A DNA stretch of 64,000 bases from Bog-473 sp963828825 (GCA_963828825.1 CAWHGF010000001.1:1-64000), one strand, 5' to 3'; shown: positions 1 through 9,699, counted from the first letter of the stretch. The notes: generated from the sequence alone by a model not told the origin. Translations and numbers: made by a program.

Positions 1-116
1 AGAGTAGGATGGAGGATCGTCGGCGTGTCGGCCCGGCGTTCGCAATTGAGTCGAGAAGACATGCCGGTGTGGTTCGTGAGCCGTACCGGCCCCACGAATG
101 CCGGAGGGCGAGCACA

Positions 117-1280
117 TTGGCTGAGATCGAGATCGGTATCTTCAAGTCGGGGCGTCAGGCCTACGGGTTGGACGACATCGCCATCGTCCCGAGCAGGCGG
201 ACCCGGGACCCCGAGGACGTCGACGTCTCCTGGGAGATCGACGCCTACCGTTTCGAGCTGCCCGTGCTCGGCGCGGCGATGGACGGGGTGATGAGCCCGG
301 CGACCGCCATCGAGCTGGGCAAGCTCGGGGGCCTGGGCGTGCTGAACCTCGAAGGTCTGTGGACCCGCTACGAGGACCCCACGGCGCTCTTCGACGAGAT
401 CCGCGAGCTCGACGACGACAAGGCGACGTCGCGCATGCAGCAGATGTACGAGGAGCCGATCATCCCCGAGTTGGTCACCGCCCGCATCAAGCAGATGAAA
501 GACGCCGGCATCACGACCGCCGCCTCGGTGACCCCCCAGCGCACCGAGTCGCTCGCGCAGGCGTGCCTGGCCGCCGAGCTCGACATCCTGGTCATCCAGG
601 GCACGGTGGTCTCGGCCGAGCACGTGTCGAAGACCTCCGAACCGCTCAACCTGAAGCGCTTCATCCGGGAGTTCGACCTCCCGGTGATCGTGGGCGGTTG
701 CGCCTCCTACCAGGCCGGCCTGCACCTCATGCGCACCGGTGCGGTGGGCGTGCTCGTCGGCGTCGGGCCGGGCAACGCCTGCACCACCCGCGGTGTCCTC
801 GGTCTGGGGGTCCCCCAGGCCACGGCCATCGCCGACGTCGCCGGCGCCCGCATGCGCCACCTCGACGAGACCGGCGTGTACGTGCACGTGATCGCCGACG
901 GCGGGATGTCCAAGGGAGGCGACATCGCCAAGGCCATCGCCTGCGGCGCCGACGCCGTGATGCTCGGCTCGCCCCTGTCGTCAGCGGTCGAGGCGCCGGC
1001 CCGCGGCTTCCACTGGGGCATGGCCACCTTCCACCCGACGTTGCCCCGCGGTGCCCGGGTCCGGACCTCGGTGCGCGGCAGCCTGCGTGAGATCCTGCTC
1101 GGCCCCGCCCACGAGAACGACGGCCGCATGAACCTGTTCGGCGCGCTCAAGACGGCCATGGCGACGTGCGGCTACGAGACGGTCAAGGAGTTCCAGAAGG
1201 CCGAGGTCATGGTCGCCCCGTCGTTGCAGACCGAAGGGAAGTTCTTCCAGCGGTCGCAGGGCGTGGGGATGGGCCACTGA
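117..1280 (+). CDS. guaB3: GuaB3-type IMP dehydrogenase family protein
   Basis: An IMP dehydrogenase/GMP reductase family barrel of 387 residues. It lacks the CBS pair inserted in canonical GuaB, which is typical of the GuaB3 paralogue of actinobacteria and cyanobacteria. The catalytic-loop motif NACTTRG places the cysteine at residue 222, and the phosphate-binding segments IADGGMSKGGD and MLGSPLS follow. I chose the TTG at 117: it follows GGAGGG at 103-108 and gives the family-like N-terminus MAEIEIG, whereas the ATG at 9 adds 36 unrelated-looking residues. guaA starts 19 bases downstream, supporting a role in guanine nucleotide supply. The family assignment is firm; whether it acts as dehydrogenase or reductase cannot be told from sequence. 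Confidence 0.9.
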   Translation: MAEIEIGIFKSGRQAYGLDDIAIVPSRRTRDPEDVDVSWEIDAYRFELPVLGAAMDGVMSPATAIELGKLGGLGVLNLEGLWTRYEDPTALFDEIRELDDDKATSRMQQMYEEPIIPELVTARIKQMKDAGITTAASVTPQRTESLAQACLAAELDILVIQGTVVSAEHVSKTSEPLNLKRFIREFDLPVIVGGCASYQAGLHLMRTGAVGVLVGVGPGNACTTRGVLGLGVPQATAIADVAGARMRHLDETGVYVHVIADGGMSKGGDIAKAIACGADAVMLGSPLSSAVEAPARGFHWGMATFHPTLPRGARVRTSVRGSLREILLGPAHENDGRMNLFGALKTAMATCGYETVKEFQKAEVMVAPSLQTEGKFFQRSQGVGMGH

Positions 1281-1299
1281 CGCCGATGAGCCCGAGTCG

Positions 1300-2889
1300 G
1301 TGACCACCGACACGATCCTCGTCGTCGACTTCGGCGCCCAGTACGCCCGCCTGATCGCCCGCCGGGTCCGCGAGGCACACGTCTACTCCGAGATCGTCTC
1401 GCCGACGATCTCGGTCGCCGAGATCAAGGCCCTGGCGCCGAAGGGCATCATCTTCAGCGGTGGGCCCAAGTCGGTCTACGAGTCACCCGCCCCGTCCATC
1501 GACACCGGCGTGTACGAACTGGGAATCCCGATCATGGGGCTCTGTTACGGCGCGCAGCTCATGGCGCTGCAGCTCGGTGGCACCGTGTCACGCACCGGCC
1601 AGGGCGAGTACGGGCGCACCGAGCTGACGCAGAGCGGTACCTCGCCCCTCTGCCCCGACTGGCCGGCGACGTCGAGCGTGTGGATGAGCCACGGTGACGC
1701 CATCACGGCCGTCCCCGACGGCTTCACCGCCACCGCCGCGAGCGCCGGCGCGCCGGTGGCCGCCATGCACGATCCCGACCGGCGACTCTTCGGGTTGCAG
1801 TTCCACCCCGAGGTCGTGCACACCGACCGGGGCAGCGAGGTCTTCGAGCACTTCCTCATCGACGTCTGCGGCTGCCTCCCGGGGTGGACGCACGTCTCCA
1901 TCATCGAGCAGCAGGTGGCGGCGGTGCGGGTCCAGGTGGGCACGGACCGCGTGCTGTGCGCGCTGAGCGGCGGCGTGGACTCGGCCGTGGCGGCGGCGCT
2001 GGTGCACAAGGCGGTGGGCGACCAGCTCACCTGTGTCTTCGTCGACACGGGCCTGATGCGCTCCGGCGAGGCCGATCAGGTCGAGGACACCTTCCGGCGT
2101 CAGTTCAAGATGGACCTCGTGCACGTGAAGGCGGCCGACCGCTACTTTGCCGCGCTGGCCGGGGTGACCGATCCCGAGAGCAAGCGCAAGATCATCGGCG
2201 AGCTGTTCATCCGGATCTTCGAGGAGGTGGCGCGCGACCTCGGCGCCGGCGTGGGCGAGAGCGCGGGGTCGGGTGAGGACGGCCAGACCGGCACCGGCGA
2301 GGGCCCGCGCTTCCTGGTGCAGGGCACGCTCTACCCCGACGTCATCGAGTCGGGAAGCGACACCGCAGCCAACATCAAGTCGCACCACAACGTCGGTGGC
2401 CTCCCCGACGACCTCGCCTTCGATCTGGTCGAGCCCCTGCGCCTGCTCTTCAAGGACGAGGTGCGCGCCGTCGGTGAAGAGCTCGGCCTGCCCCACGAGA
2501 TCGTGTGGCGCCAGCCCTTCCCCGGCCCGGGACTCGGGGTGCGCATCATCGGGGAGGTGACGCCCGAGCGGGCCGAGATCCTCCGCAACGCCGACGCGGT
2601 GGTCGTCGAGGAGATCCGCCGGGCCGGTCTCTACCGCGAGCTGTGGCAGAGCTTCGCCGTCCTCCCGGCCGTTCGCACCGTCGGCGTGATGGGCGACGGA
2701 CGGACGTACGCCTATCCCGTCGTGATCCGCGCCGTCACCAGTGACGACGCCATGACGGCGGACTGGGCCCGACTGCCCTACGACCTGGTCGAGCGGATCG
2801 CCTCCCGCATCATCAACGAGGTGGAGGGCGTGAACCGGGTGGCACTCGACGTGACGTCGAAGCCACCCGGGACCATCGAGTGGGAGTGA
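1300..2889 (+). CDS. guaA: GMP synthase (glutamine-hydrolysing)
   Basis: Converts XMP to GMP using glutamine and ATP, in the cytosol. The N-terminal class I glutamine amidotransferase carries nucleophile Cys82 (GLCYGAQ) and the His169/Glu171 pair (FHPEV). The ATP pyrophosphatase domain has the P-loop SGGVDS at 223-228, and the C-terminal dimerisation domain ends in KPPGTIEWE. At 529 residues it has the usual length. A Gly/Ser/Glu-rich low-complexity stretch of about 20 residues (around residues 317-336) is inserted before the conserved FLVQGTLYPDVIESG block. Start is GTG 1300. The last 10 bases overlap the first possible start of the helicase gene downstream, so the two are probably cotranscribed. 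Confidence 0.97.
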   Translation: MTTDTILVVDFGAQYARLIARRVREAHVYSEIVSPTISVAEIKALAPKGIIFSGGPKSVYESPAPSIDTGVYELGIPIMGLCYGAQLMALQLGGTVSRTGQGEYGRTELTQSGTSPLCPDWPATSSVWMSHGDAITAVPDGFTATAASAGAPVAAMHDPDRRLFGLQFHPEVVHTDRGSEVFEHFLIDVCGCLPGWTHVSIIEQQVAAVRVQVGTDRVLCALSGGVDSAVAAALVHKAVGDQLTCVFVDTGLMRSGEADQVEDTFRRQFKMDLVHVKAADRYFAALAGVTDPESKRKIIGELFIRIFEEVARDLGAGVGESAGSGEDGQTGTGEGPRFLVQGTLYPDVIESGSDTAANIKSHHNVGGLPDDLAFDLVEPLRLLFKDEVRAVGEELGLPHEIVWRQPFPGPGLGVRIIGEVTPERAEILRNADAVVVEEIRRAGLYRELWQSFAVLPAVRTVGVMGDGRTYAYPVVIRAVTSDDAMTADWARLPYDLVERIASRIINEVEGVNRVALDVTSKPPGTIEWE

Positions 2890-5375
2890 CCGTGACGCCG
2901 GGGAGCGGCGGGCCCGCACGCCTGTTCGACGTGTCCGACGAGGGGGTGGGCGCCGACGCGGCCGCGGCAGAGGAGGAGGCCGCCGAGGAGCATGGGCCGC
3001 CGGGCGAAGGTGGCGGCAGCGGGACCTCGTCGGACACCCCGGCCGAGGGTGCCGACGACGGCCGGCGGCGACGCCGGCGTACGGCCACCTCGACCGGTGC
3101 CTTCTCGGGACGACCCGCCGCGCTGGTCGACGACCTGACCCTTCCGCAGCGCGCCGCGGTGGAGCACCGCGGCGGCCCGCTGCTGATCATCGCCGGGGCC
3201 GGTTCGGGCAAGACGCGCGTGCTGACCCGCCGCATCGCCCACCTGCTCGCCACGGGGGACGCGCCGCCCTGGGGCATCCTGGCCATCACCTTCACCAACA
3301 AGGCGGCGGGCGAGATGCGTACCCGCGTCGCCGACCTGGTCGGCCCCCCCGCCGAGAAGATGTGGGTCTCCACCTTCCACTCGGCCTGCCTGCGCATCCT
3401 GCGCTCCAACGCCGACCGGCTCGGGTACCGCTCGGCCTTCACGGTGTACGACGACACCGATTCGCGCCGCCTCATTGAGATGATCACGGCCGAGCTCGGC
3501 TTCGACCAGAAGCGGCTGCCCTCGCGGGCCGTGCAGGGCGTCATCAGCCAGGCCAAGTCCGAGCTGGTGGACTTCGAGACGTTCCGCGAGGACGCCCACA
3601 GCGGGCCGGACCCCTTCCGCAAGCGCATCGCCGACATCTACGCGCAGTACCAGGGCCGTCTGCTGGGAGCCAACGCCCTCGACTTCGACGACCTGCTGAT
3701 GGTGACGGCCAACCTGCTGCAGGCGTGCGACGACGTGCGCACCTCCTACCAGGAGCGGTTCCGGCACATCCTCGTGGACGAGTTCCAGGACACGAACCAC
3801 GCCCAGAACGAGATCGTCAAGCTGCTGGGCGAGGCGCACGGCAACGTCTGCGTGGTGGGCGACTCCGACCAGTCGGTCTACCGCTGGCGCGGCGCCGACA
3901 TCCGCAACATCCTGGAGTTCGAGCGTGCCTTCCCCAACGTGACCACCATCATGTTGGAGCAGAACTTCCGCTCGACCCAGACCATCCTCGATGCCGCCAA
4001 CGCCGTCATCGCCAACAACGTCGGCCGCCAGCCCAAGGAGCTCTTCACCGTCGGCGACACCGGTGGGCCGGTGACGCGGTACCGCGCCGAGGACGAGCGC
4101 GACGAGGCGGCCTGGGTCTCCAGCGAGATCCTGCGCCTGCACGCGTCGGCGGGACTGACGTGGGGCGACTTCGCCGTCTTCTACCGCACCAACGCGCAGA
4201 GCCTTCCGCTCGAGACGTCCATGAAGTTCAGCGGTATTCCCTACAAGGTGGTCGGCGGGGCCAAGTTCTACGACCGGCGTGAGATCAAGGACATCCTCGC
4301 CTTCGTCCGCGTGCTGGCCAATCCCGACGACGAGGTTTCGGCCCGGCGCATCGTGAACGTCCCCAAGCGTGGCATCGGCGACACCTCGGTGGCCCGGTTG
4401 GCCGCCTGGGCCCAGGTGGAGCACGTCCCGTTCAGCGAGGCCGTCGACCGCGCCGAGGAGGCGGGCCTCTCGGGCAAGGCCCTCAAGGGAGCGCAGCAGC
4501 TCTCCAAGACGCTCTCCGAGCTGCGCCCCCTCGTGCAGACGGTCAACCCCGCCGACTTCGTGCAGCTGGTGGCCGAGCGGACGGGCTACCTGGCCGAGCT
4601 GGTCGCCGAGCACACCCATGAGGCGGACGGGCGGATCGAGAACCTGGCCGAGCTGGCCAGCCAGGCCTCCGACTTCGACGATGTCATCGGCTTTCTCGAG
4701 ACGGTGGCCCTCGTGGCGGACTCCGACGAGCTCGACAGCGACGGCACCCGCGTCTCGCTGATGACACTGCACACCGCCAAGGGCCTGGAGTACCCGGCCG
4801 TCTTCGTGGTCGGTCTGGAGGAGGGGATCTTCCCCCACTTCCGGTCGCTGGCCGAGCCGAGCGAGCTGGAGGAGGAGCGCCGCCTGTTCTACGTCGGCAT
4901 CACCCGGGCCCGCCAGCATCTCGCCATCTCCCACGCCTGGTCCCGCACCACCTGGGGTCGCACCCAGCCGGCCATGCCGAGCCGCTTCGTCACCGAGGTC
5001 CCGTCGCACCTGGTCGAGGACGTCGGGCTCGGCTCGCCCCGCCAGGGCTCGGGGTACGACTCGCTGTCGGGGGAAGAGCACCTGGCGGGCGCGACCTTCG
5101 CCCCGGCCGTCCCCCTCGCCGCCGCTTCGCGGGCCGCCCGCTCTGGCCGTGCCGGCGGCGGTCCGGCCGGCGCGGTGGCGGGCGGGTCCCGGGGCAGCAC
5201 CGGCGCCGAGGACCTCGGGCTGGCCCCCGGCGACGAGGTGGTCCACGACCACTGGGGCCATGGTGTCGTCGTCAGCGCCAAGGGGGAGGGGTCGCGGGCC
5301 CAGGCCACGGTGGACTTCGACTCGGTGGGGAAGAAGAACCTGCTGCTCACGGCCACCCCGCTGCGCCGGGCCTGA
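2880..5375 (+). CDS. pcrA: UvrD/PcrA-type ATP-dependent DNA helicase
   Basis: Superfamily 1A 3'-5' DNA helicase acting in repair and replication restart. Walker A AGAGSGKT is at 105-112, motif II VDEFQDTN at about 299-306, QNFRST and the motif VI segment YVGITRARQHL near 671. The C-terminus (about residues 785-831, GDEVVHDHWGHGVV) is the Tudor-like fold found in PcrA that contacts RNA polymerase. The first 80 residues are an acidic, low-complexity extension. GTG 2880 overlaps guaA by 10 bases; GTGs at 2886 and 2892 are alternatives. Length 831 residues agrees with the family. Function is confident; the exact start is not. Confidence 0.95.
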   Translation: MGVTVTPGSGGPARLFDVSDEGVGADAAAAEEEAAEEHGPPGEGGGSGTSSDTPAEGADDGRRRRRRTATSTGAFSGRPAALVDDLTLPQRAAVEHRGGPLLIIAGAGSGKTRVLTRRIAHLLATGDAPPWGILAITFTNKAAGEMRTRVADLVGPPAEKMWVSTFHSACLRILRSNADRLGYRSAFTVYDDTDSRRLIEMITAELGFDQKRLPSRAVQGVISQAKSELVDFETFREDAHSGPDPFRKRIADIYAQYQGRLLGANALDFDDLLMVTANLLQACDDVRTSYQERFRHILVDEFQDTNHAQNEIVKLLGEAHGNVCVVGDSDQSVYRWRGADIRNILEFERAFPNVTTIMLEQNFRSTQTILDAANAVIANNVGRQPKELFTVGDTGGPVTRYRAEDERDEAAWVSSEILRLHASAGLTWGDFAVFYRTNAQSLPLETSMKFSGIPYKVVGGAKFYDRREIKDILAFVRVLANPDDEVSARRIVNVPKRGIGDTSVARLAAWAQVEHVPFSEAVDRAEEAGLSGKALKGAQQLSKTLSELRPLVQTVNPADFVQLVAERTGYLAELVAEHTHEADGRIENLAELASQASDFDDVIGFLETVALVADSDELDSDGTRVSLMTLHTAKGLEYPAVFVVGLEEGIFPHFRSLAEPSELEEERRLFYVGITRARQHLAISHAWSRTTWGRTQPAMPSRFVTEVPSHLVEDVGLGSPRQGSGYDSLSGEEHLAGATFAPAVPLAAASRAARSGRAGGGPAGAVAGGSRGSTGAEDLGLAPGDEVVHDHWGHGVVVSAKGEGSRAQATVDFDSVGKKNLLLTATPLRRA

Positions 5376-5424
5376 TCGTTCCTGTCTGGCGTCGGCACCA
5401 GGGCATCCGTATCCTGGGTTGCGC

Positions 5425-5841
5425 ATGAAACGTCCCTACAGGGTGGTCGTGGCCAAGCCCGGCCTCGACGGCCACGACCGCGGGGCCAAGGTGATCGCCC
5501 GGGCACTCCGGGACGCCGGGTTCGAGGTCGTCTACACCGGCCTGCACCAGACGCCGGAGCAGGTGGTCCAGGCCGTCGTGCAGGAGGACGCCGACGCCGT
5601 GGGGCTGTCGCTCCTCTCCGGGGCGCACCTCACCCTTGTGCCCAAAGTGGTCAAGCTGCTGGCCGACGTCGGCCGCGGCGACGTGCTCGTCATCGTCGGC
5701 GGGATCATCCCCGAAGGTGACATCCCGGTCCTGCAGGAGCAGGGCGTTTCCCACGTCTTCACGCCGGGTGCACCGCTCGATTCCATCGGCTCGTGGCTGT
5801 CGGAGGCCCTCGACCAGCGCGAGGAGGCGCTCGAGGCCTGA
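5425..5841 (+). CDS. Stand-alone cobalamin-binding domain protein (methylmalonyl-CoA mutase small/C-terminal type)
   Basis: A 138-residue protein equal to the B12-binding domain at the C-terminus of methylmalonyl-CoA mutase. The signature DGHDRG (DxHxxG), whose His ligates cobalt, is followed by the SLLSGAH and GGIIPEGD loops of the fold. Archaea and some actinobacteria encode this domain separately from the catalytic subunit, but no mutase large subunit is in this window. The partner must be elsewhere, or the protein serves another B12 enzyme. sucC follows 75 bases downstream, which fits since mutase yields succinyl-CoA. A TANNNT hexamer (TATCCT, 5410-5415) lies 9 bases before the ATG, so a near-leaderless message is possible. 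Confidence 0.9.
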   Translation: MKRPYRVVVAKPGLDGHDRGAKVIARALRDAGFEVVYTGLHQTPEQVVQAVVQEDADAVGLSLLSGAHLTLVPKVVKLLADVGRGDVLVIVGGIIPEGDIPVLQEQGVSHVFTPGAPLDSIGSWLSEALDQREEALEA

Positions 5842-5916
5842 CGCCGTTCCTGCTGCACCCGCTTCCCCTACCCACCCACGCGCCGGCGCGCGAGAGACAA
5901 GGAGACAGCACCCAAA

Positions 5917-7059
5917 GTGGACCTGTACGAGTACCAGGGCAAGCAGTACTTTGCCCGCTTCGGCATCCCCACCTCCCCGGGAGGCGTGGCCGAAACGGTG
6001 GACCAGGCCGTCGAGCAGGCCGAGTCCGCGGGCTATCCCGTCGTGGTCAAGGCCCAGGTGAAGGTCGGCGGCCGCGGCAAGGCGGGAGGCGTGAAGCTGG
6101 CCGCCGACGCCGACGAGGTCCGCCTGCACGCGGGCAACATCCTCGGGCTCGACATCAAAGGCCACGTGGTGAAGCGGCTCTGGGTCGAGCACGCATCGGA
6201 CATCGCGAAGGAGTACTACGCCAGCTTCACGCTCGACCGCCCGGCGAAGTTGCATCTCGGCATGCTGTCGGCCGAGGGCGGCGTCGAGATCGAGGAGGTG
6301 GCGGAGACCAACCCCGACGCCATCGCCAAGCTCCACATCGACCCGGTGGCCGGCATCACCGAGGACCAGGCCCGGCAGTGGGTGGACCGGGCCAACCTCG
6401 ACCCCGAGGCACGGGACCAGGCGGCGACCCTGCTCGTCCGCCTCTACCACTGCTATGTCGAGGGCGACTGCGACCTGGCCGAGATCAACCCCTTGATCCT
6501 GACGCCCGAGGGCAAGGTGCACGCGCTCGACGCCAAGGTGACGCTCGACGAGAACGCCACCTTCCGCCACCCCGAGTGGGAGGAGTACGAGGACGACTCC
6601 GACGTCGACCCCCGCGAGAAGATGGCCAAGGAGAAGGGCCTCAACTACATCGGCCTGTCGGGCACCGTCGGCATCATCGCCAACGGTGCCGGCCTGGCGA
6701 TGAGCACGCTTGACGTGGTGACGCAGGTCGGCGGCACCGCGGCCAACTTCCTCGATATCGGCGGTGGTGCCAATGCGGACGTCATGGCCGCCGCGCTCGA
6801 GGTGATCAACGCCGACCCGGCGGTCAAGTCAATCTTCGTCAACATCTTCGGCGGCATCACGCGGGTCGACGAGGTGGCGAAGGGCATCATTGAGGCCATG
6901 GGCCGGGTGAAGCTGAGCTCACCGGTCGTCATGCGCCTGGACGGCACCAACGCCGTCGAGGGTCGTGCGCTCCTGGCCGACCATTTGTCGGACACGCTCA
7001 TCGCCGAGCCCACCATGCTCGAAGCCGCCCGCCGGGCCGTCGGCCTGGCTGCGGCATAG
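5917..7059 (+). CDS. sucC: Succinyl-CoA synthetase beta subunit
   Basis: ADP-forming succinate-CoA ligase beta subunit of the TCA cycle, 380 residues. The N-terminal ATP-grasp domain starts with MDLYEYQGKQYF and includes the GGRGKAGGVK nucleotide-binding loop and the metal-binding ELAEINPL-like segment (CDLAEINPLIL). The C-terminal CoA-ligase domain contains NGAGLAM and the GGGAN and FGGITR loops. Start is GTG 5917, preceded by AAGGAGA. sucD follows after 33 bases and the two form an obligate heteromer. Confidence 0.97.
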   Translation: MDLYEYQGKQYFARFGIPTSPGGVAETVDQAVEQAESAGYPVVVKAQVKVGGRGKAGGVKLAADADEVRLHAGNILGLDIKGHVVKRLWVEHASDIAKEYYASFTLDRPAKLHLGMLSAEGGVEIEEVAETNPDAIAKLHIDPVAGITEDQARQWVDRANLDPEARDQAATLLVRLYHCYVEGDCDLAEINPLILTPEGKVHALDAKVTLDENATFRHPEWEEYEDDSDVDPREKMAKEKGLNYIGLSGTVGIIANGAGLAMSTLDVVTQVGGTAANFLDIGGGANADVMAAALEVINADPAVKSIFVNIFGGITRVDEVAKGIIEAMGRVKLSSPVVMRLDGTNAVEGRALLADHLSDTLIAEPTMLEAARRAVGLAAA

Positions 7060-7092
7060 GCGCCCCGGACCCGAGAGAGAACAGGAACCAAC

Positions 7093-7983
7093 GTGAGCAT
7101 CTTCGTCGACGAGACGACAACGGTCGTGATCCAGGGCATCAGCCCGACGAGCCAGGGGCTCTACCATGGCCTGCGCAACAAGGCCTACGGCACCAAGGTG
7201 GTGGGCGGCACCAACCCCAAGCGGGGCGGCGAGGAGATCGAAGGCATCCCGGTCTTCGCGTCGGTGGCCGAGGCGGTGAAGGAGACCGGCGCGACCGCCT
7301 CGTTCATCTCGGTGCCGCCGCGGGGCGCGGCCGACGCCATCGTCGAGGCGGCGGAGGCCGGTATCGCCTTCATCGTCTGCATCACCGAGGGCATCCCGGC
7401 CCAGGACGAGGCCGTCGCCTACAACCGCCTGGTCCAGGAGTTCCCGGCCACACGCCTGCTCGGCCCCAACTGCCCGGGCATCATCAGCCCGGGGAAGTGC
7501 AACATCGGCATCACGTCGGGCGACATTGCGCTGGCGGGAGGACCGGTCGGCATCGTGTCCCGCTCGGGCACGCTGACCTACCAGGCCCTGCACGAGCTCT
7601 CGCAGCAGGGCATCGGGCAGACCACCTGTGTCGGCATCGGGGGCGACCCCGTGCCGGGGACGAACTTCATCGACTGCCTCGCCGCGTTCGAGGCCGACCC
7701 CGAGACCAAGGCCGTGATGATGATCGGTGAGATCGGGGGCTCCGAGGAGGAGCGCGCCGCCGAGTTCATCGCGTCCAGCATGACCAAACCCGTGGCAGCC
7801 TACATCGCCGGCGTCACCGCCCCCCCGGGCCGCAAGATGGGCCACGCCGGCGCCATCATCTCGGGCTCCCAGGGCACGGCCCAGGCCAAGATGGACGCGC
7901 TCTCGGCCGCCGGTGTCGCGGTGGCGCAGAACCCCACCGAGTGTGGCGAGAAGATGGTGGCCATCGTACGGGGGCTCGGCTGA
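7093..7983 (+). CDS. sucD: Succinyl-CoA synthetase alpha subunit
   Basis: Alpha subunit, 296 residues, partner of sucC directly upstream. The N-terminal CoA-binding Rossmann fold starts at TTVVIQGISPTSQG, and the phosphorylated active-site histidine is His251 in MGHAGAI. Also visible are the NCPGIISPG and SRSGTLTY segments typical of the family. GTG 7093 has an AGGA-like ribosome site about 9 bases upstream. It ends 31 bases from the stop codon of the convergent membrane-protein gene; I see no clear hairpin in that gap. Confidence 0.97.
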   Translation: MSIFVDETTTVVIQGISPTSQGLYHGLRNKAYGTKVVGGTNPKRGGEEIEGIPVFASVAEAVKETGATASFISVPPRGAADAIVEAAEAGIAFIVCITEGIPAQDEAVAYNRLVQEFPATRLLGPNCPGIISPGKCNIGITSGDIALAGGPVGIVSRSGTLTYQALHELSQQGIGQTTCVGIGGDPVPGTNFIDCLAAFEADPETKAVMMIGEIGGSEEERAAEFIASSMTKPVAAYIAGVTAPPGRKMGHAGAIISGSQGTAQAKMDALSAAGVAVAQNPTECGEKMVAIVRGLG

Positions 7984-8014
7984 ACCACCCGCACGATGGC
8001 GGGCTGACCTTTGG

Positions 8015-8722
8015 CTAGGCGTTGACCGTCTGTGCCGGTGCCGGCCTCGGCGCCGCGGTCACCGCTGCAGCGCCATCCGGGTCGCCACCGAGCGTGCCCC
8101 GCCGCTGCTTGACGGCGATCACGATCCCCGTGGCGAGGATCCACACCGGAAGCCCGAAAAGTATGGCGAAGAAGCTGAGCGGGCCGGCCGCACCGACCAC
8201 GGCGACCAGGATGGAATACCAGCCGAGCAGCTTGGGCAGCGGCGCGACGCCTCGGTTGAGCAGGATGGCGAGTCCGGTCGAGAGCGTCAGGAAAATCAGG
8301 CCGGCGAGGAACAACAATTCGTTGTTCGTCGAGTAGAAGTTGACGAAGTGCGCCACGGCGTAGTCATGGTTGTGCGAGGCCAGGATCAGCGTGATCTCGA
8401 AGCTCCCAGCGACGACGATGCCCGCGACGAGGATGATGGCCGAGGCGAAGGCCACATTGGGCAGCAGCCGCTGACCGCCGGCCTCGATCAGCACTGTGCG
8501 CAGCTGCGTGACGAAGACCATGAGCAGGAAGAGCGCGAGCCCAACCATCCAGACCGTCGCCCACTGCTGGTTCACGTGGGTGTTGTACCAGTGCGCCACG
8601 GAGACTCCCGACGCGTTCTCGCCCGGCGAACTGCCCGAGAGCGGTCCGAACGAGACGAAGAGCAATGCGACAGCTACCAACCCGATCAGCCACAGCCAGC
8701 GGTTTACGCTCGTATCCCTCAT
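8015..8722 (-). CDS. Polytopic membrane protein of unknown function
   Basis: About 235 residues with roughly six hydrophobic helices: a signal-like first helix (WLWLIGLVAVALLFV), others near VWMVGLALFLLMVFV, FASAIILVAGIVVAG, LLFLAGLIFLTLSTG and LVAVVGAAGPLSFFA, and a final helix before a basic, Ala/Pro-rich cytosolic tail. No catalytic motif is seen and I do not recognise the family. Two ATGs compete: 8728 and 8722. The GGGAGGG just upstream fits the ATG at 8722 better (six-base spacing). It faces away from the K+ channel gene, sharing a 215-bp intergenic region that could hold both promoters. Confidence 0.8.
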   Translation of the reverse strand: MRDTSVNRWLWLIGLVAVALLFVSFGPLSGSSPGENASGVSVAHWYNTHVNQQWATVWMVGLALFLLMVFVTQLRTVLIEAGGQRLLPNVAFASAIILVAGIVVAGSFEITLILASHNHDYAVAHFVNFYSTNNELLFLAGLIFLTLSTGLAILLNRGVAPLPKLLGWYSILVAVVGAAGPLSFFAILFGLPVWILATGIVIAVKQRRGTLGGDPDGAAAVTAAPRPAPAQTVNA

Positions 8723-8937
8723 TGCCATCCCTCCCTTTGTCCGAAGTGGACATCCAGGAACGTGGCCCAACGTGACGCCCGGGGAGGCGCTCGCTCGCAC
8801 GCTCCTACCCCCATTGTGAACCCTTCCGCCGCGGAGCGGAAGGGGGGTAGTACCGACGCCATATAGGGGGGCCAGCACCCCCACGCCGCCCTGTGCATAC
8901 CCCATCGCCGCCCCACGCCTCGTTAGCGTCTTGCTCG

Positions 8938-9567
8938 ATGGAGCCTGGAATTCCCCCCGGAGGTTCAGGCCCCCGCACGTGGCTGAGCCGCACCAAGGAC
9001 CGCTCCCCGTCCACCCCGCTGCGCCTGGCCGACCTCGATCCGACCTCCCGCCGCCGCGCCATCCTCCGCTGTGGCGTGACGATCGCTCTCTGTTGGGTGT
9101 TCATCATTGGCGCGTTCTACGTGGCCCCCATCGGTCACGAGTCCAGTCTGCGTGCCTTCGTGCGTTTGGGTGCCGACATCGCGGTCATCGCGGCCGTCTT
9201 CGCCTGGCAGATCCGCCGCATCTCCCTCGCCGAACTCCCCGAGCTGCGGGCGATCGAGGCCCTCGGGATCGTGATCGTGCTGTTCCTGGTCGCCTTTTCG
9301 GGCATCTACTTGGGGATGTCCCACGAATCTCCGTTCACTTTCACCCAGCGGCTCGACAAGACACGGGCTCTCTACTTCACCATCACCATCTTCTCGACGG
9401 TCGGTTTCGGTGACATCACGCCGCGGACCGACGCCGCCCGTCTGGTCGTGTCGGCCCAGATGCTGCTGGATCTCGCCATCATCGGCGCCGTCGTCCGCCT
9501 GATCTTCAACGCGGCTCGCAGCAGGATCACCCCCGCGGCTGAGCCCGCCACCGTGACCGGGCAGTAG
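8938..9567 (+). CDS. Two-helix K+ channel family protein (Ion_trans_2)
   Basis: 209 residues. Two hydrophobic helices occupy residues ~45-90, a third ~105-125, then a pore loop with the K+ selectivity filter TVGFGD at 154-159, and a closing helix (MLLDLAIIGAVVRLIF). The filter is the canonical T-V-G-F/Y-G-D. There is no RCK/TrkA-N domain, so gating is not by a fused cytosolic domain. ATG 8938 sits 8 bases after TAGCGT (8924-8929), so it may be leaderless; an upstream in-frame codon at 8893 would add 15 residues. K+ conductance is a family inference. Confidence 0.88.
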   Translation: MEPGIPPGGSGPRTWLSRTKDRSPSTPLRLADLDPTSRRRAILRCGVTIALCWVFIIGAFYVAPIGHESSLRAFVRLGADIAVIAAVFAWQIRRISLAELPELRAIEALGIVIVLFLVAFSGIYLGMSHESPFTFTQRLDKTRALYFTITIFSTVGFGDITPRTDAARLVVSAQMLLDLAIIGAVVRLIFNAARSRITPAAEPATVTGQ

Positions 9568-9699
9568 CGGTCGGGCCACCGCGCCGGCACTCCTGGAACG
9601 GTTCCGGCGGCGCTGCGCAGCGCCTCTACCCAAAGAACGGTCGCCGCGCAACCACGATGTGTCATCGGAAATTCGGCCCACTCCGTTGTCACAGCCGCG
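9568..9699. other. Gap with no gene seen
   Basis: Lies between the channel gene and the HAD remnant. No convincing coding frame, hairpin or promoter is visible. Reading frames that cross it on either strand are continuations of shadows of neighbouring genes. Confidence 0.4.

Noticed and set aside
2778..5426. 882-residue antisense reading frame opposite pcrA
   Set aside because: Composition is that of a GC-rich shadow; no domain, while the plus strand has all helicase motifs.
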